A stretch of 64,000 nt of DNA from contig NZ_DIVJ01000005.1 in NCBI RefSeq assembly GCF_002428305.1, positions 54,714 through 118,713 on the forward strand. Reading direction: 5' to 3'. The position numbers were made by a program, and so were the translations under genes. Positions 63,313 through 64,000 of the stretch are shown here, piece after piece. Each line of letters starts with the position of its first letter. Positions within the stretch are counted from its first letter, which is position 1. The notes beneath the pieces are model-generated. The model made no database searches. It had not been told where the DNA came from and saw only the letters and a list, made by a program, of their open reading frames with translations. Source of the stretch: Flavobacterium sp. UBA6135. Lineage in GTDB: Bacteria > Bacteroidota > Bacteroidia > Flavobacteriales > Flavobacteriaceae.

Positions 63313-63501
63313 CTATTGTTTCAAGAACTTCGCATTAAGTAAGGTGCCATTGGCTTCTACCTGAACGAAATATAAACCGGTAGCCCAGATAGAAACATCA
63401 ATCGAGTTTTGATACGCTCCTTTGAAAACTATTTGTCCTGAAGCATTATAAATACGCATTTGTTTTGGTTCTGCTTTAGATAAAAACTTCAAAGATAGAT
63501 T
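63313..63501 (-). pseudogene. Remnant of a T9SS type A sorting domain
   Basis: On the minus strand a frame reads NLSLKFLSKAEPKQMRIYNA, then SGQIVFKGAYQNSIDVSIWA, then TGLYFVQVEANGTLL, and ends KFLKQ at a TAG (63313-63315). This is the C-terminal part of a T9SS type A sorting domain (IYNASGQIV..., GLYFVQVE...). Two stop codons (TAA at 63502-63504, TAG at 63505-63507) close the frame directly upstream, and no start codon or cargo domain is present. The downstream terminator is retained. It appears to be the 3' stump of a lost secreted-protein gene. Confidence 0.8.
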
Positions 63502-63763
63502 TTACTAAATTTTGGAAAAAAATTAGACTAATGAAAAGTGGATAAACATCCTACTTTTCTACTATTTCTTGCAATAAATTACCTCCTCACTGGAAGCTTT
63601 TTAGTTTACTTCATTCGTTTTATTTTGTAAGTATATTAATATTATTATGCATTATTATGTGCATTTCATCGATTATTTATGTATTTTATCGATTTATTTA
63701 ATATTAAATTACTACTATTGTCCAACGAAATAATATAACCGTTCTTATTTTAAATAACACGTC

Positions 63764-63833
63764 GAAGCTTTTTGCCCCACATCAAACTTCAAAACAAACT
63801 AGAAGCTAGTTGCCCCACATCTACCTTCAAAAT
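63764..63833 (+). repeat. 32-bp repeat in tandem, 38-bp period
   Basis: The unit runs GAAGCTxxTTGCCCCACATC and then xAxxTTCAAAA; copies are at 63764-63795 and 63802-63833. The TTGCCCC core also occurs in the leader of the second surface-protein gene (1611-1616 region), which supports a shared origin. Confidence 0.7.
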
Positions 63834-63867
63834 TTAACCTTAACATTTTGTATGAGTTAGTCTTAAA

Positions 63868-63893
63868 TTACCTCCTTCACGGAGGTTTTTTTA
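63868..63893 (+). terminator. Terminator without a visible gene
   Basis: ACCTCC-TTCAC-GGAGGT is followed by eight T on the plus strand. No gene ends upstream of it on this strand within 800 bases, so it may end a short non-coding transcript or be left from a deleted gene. Confidence 0.75.
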
Positions 63894-63938
63894 TTTAATC
63901 CCATCAGAAAACAGCCTAAATGTTGCATTTAAAAAATA

Positions 63939-63970
63939 AAAAAAGACCTCACATCTCTGTGAAGTCTTTT
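63939..63970 (-). terminator. Terminator of the tRNA gene at the window edge
   Basis: On the minus strand AAAAGACTTCACAG / TGTGAGGTCTTTT pair and are followed by T-rich sequence, starting about 10 bases after the tRNA 3' end. Confidence 0.8.
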
Positions 63971-63979
63971 CTTTAGTAG

Positions 63980-64000
63980 CTCCCCCTCTTGGGCTCGAAC
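63980..64000 (-). tRNA. 3' end of a tRNA, probably tRNA-Asn (cut by window edge)
   Basis: On the minus strand the sequence reads GTTCGAGC, then CCAAG (T-stem 3' side), AGGGGGA (acceptor 3' side) and discriminator G. CCA is not encoded. The CTTGG-TTCGAGC-CCAAG T-arm resembles that of Bacteroidetes tRNA-Asn as I recall it, but the anticodon is outside the window, so the identity is uncertain. Confidence 0.7.

Larger units (their letters stand above)
63502..63979. other. 478-base gene-free region with motif copies, tandem repeat and terminators
   Basis: No coding frame is evident. It contains two minus-strand copies of a motif like that upstream of the second surface-protein gene (63659-63673 and 63679-63693), a 32-bp tandem repeat (63764-63833), and two terminators. 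It is probably decayed regulatory DNA from a lost surface-protein gene. Confidence 0.5.

Noticed and set aside
63868..63893. Terminator of the P-type ATPase gene
   Set aside because: It is more than 800 bases past the stop codon, with another hairpin at 63248-63288 in between.

Overview
The window looks like chromosome from a member of Flavobacteriaceae, most likely Flavobacterium or a close relative. Evidence: AT-rich DNA; type IX secretion (T9SS) C-terminal sorting domains; many promoters of the Bacteroidetes form TTG-N17-19-TAnnTTTG; a TonB-dependent receptor with a carboxypeptidase-regulatory-like N-terminus; a DUF4270 lipoprotein; an atpDC pair apart from the rest of the ATP synthase genes; LytS/LytTR-type signalling; WG-repeat proteins; and an OlsF-like bifunctional ornithine-lipid acyltransferase. 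I see no phage, no intact transposon, no CRISPR array and no rRNA.

Layout. 1-4.1 kb: two homologous T9SS-secreted surface proteins in tandem (the first cut by the window edge), the second preceded by a paired 15-bp motif. 4.1-8.4 kb (minus): biotin operon bioF-bioD-bioA plus a beta-ketoacyl-synthase-like gene. 8.5-9.3 kb: DUF2975 membrane protein with its XRE regulator. 9.35-11.2 kb: atpD-atpC. 11.4-15.8 kb: TonB-dependent receptor with an SGNH lipoprotein. 16.1-20.4 kb (minus): short GT5 protein, DUF4270 lipoprotein, glmS; divergent panC-panD and a YbhN-type membrane protein, then an esterase-fold protein and radA. 25.2-35.3 kb (minus): LytS/LytTR two-component pair followed by a three-gene cell-envelope cluster (WG-like protein, OmpA protein, giant WG-repeat protein). 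35.4-41.3 kb: VWA protein, a 198-bp palindrome, a secreted PQQ-type sugar dehydrogenase, aldo/keto reductase, OmpA lipoprotein, exonuclease III. 41.5-43.3 kb: OlsF-like enzyme. 43.4-50.9 kb (minus): TM2 protein, a 2-hydroxyacid dehydrogenase fused to a VOC domain, mgtE, rsmA, DUF4286, a TPR protein and serS. 51.0-52.6 kb: class I fumarase. 52.7-59.8 kb (minus): tripartite heavy-metal efflux operon with two histidine-rich periplasmic or lipid-anchored proteins and an embedded four-helix-bundle gene. 60.3-63.0 kb: Ca2+-type P-type ATPase. The last kilobase holds a remnant of a T9SS protein, repeats, terminators and the 3' end of a tRNA (probably Asn).

Most of the window is ordinary core genome. 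The parts most worth a second look are: the dehydrogenase-VOC fusion (43.8-45.1 kb); the four-helix-bundle gene set inside the metal-efflux operon and flanked by GAATTTTGAATT-type repeats (57.0-57.4 kb); the 198-bp MITE-like palindrome whose left end supplies the stop codon of the VWA gene (36.56-36.76 kb); the WG/OmpA cluster beside a LytTR system (25-35 kb); the KAS-like gene coupled to bioA; the repeated 59-bp palindromic element (60.0-60.2 kb); and the shared ATCGAYRAAATGCAT-like motif found both upstream of the intact surface-protein gene and upstream of the decayed one.
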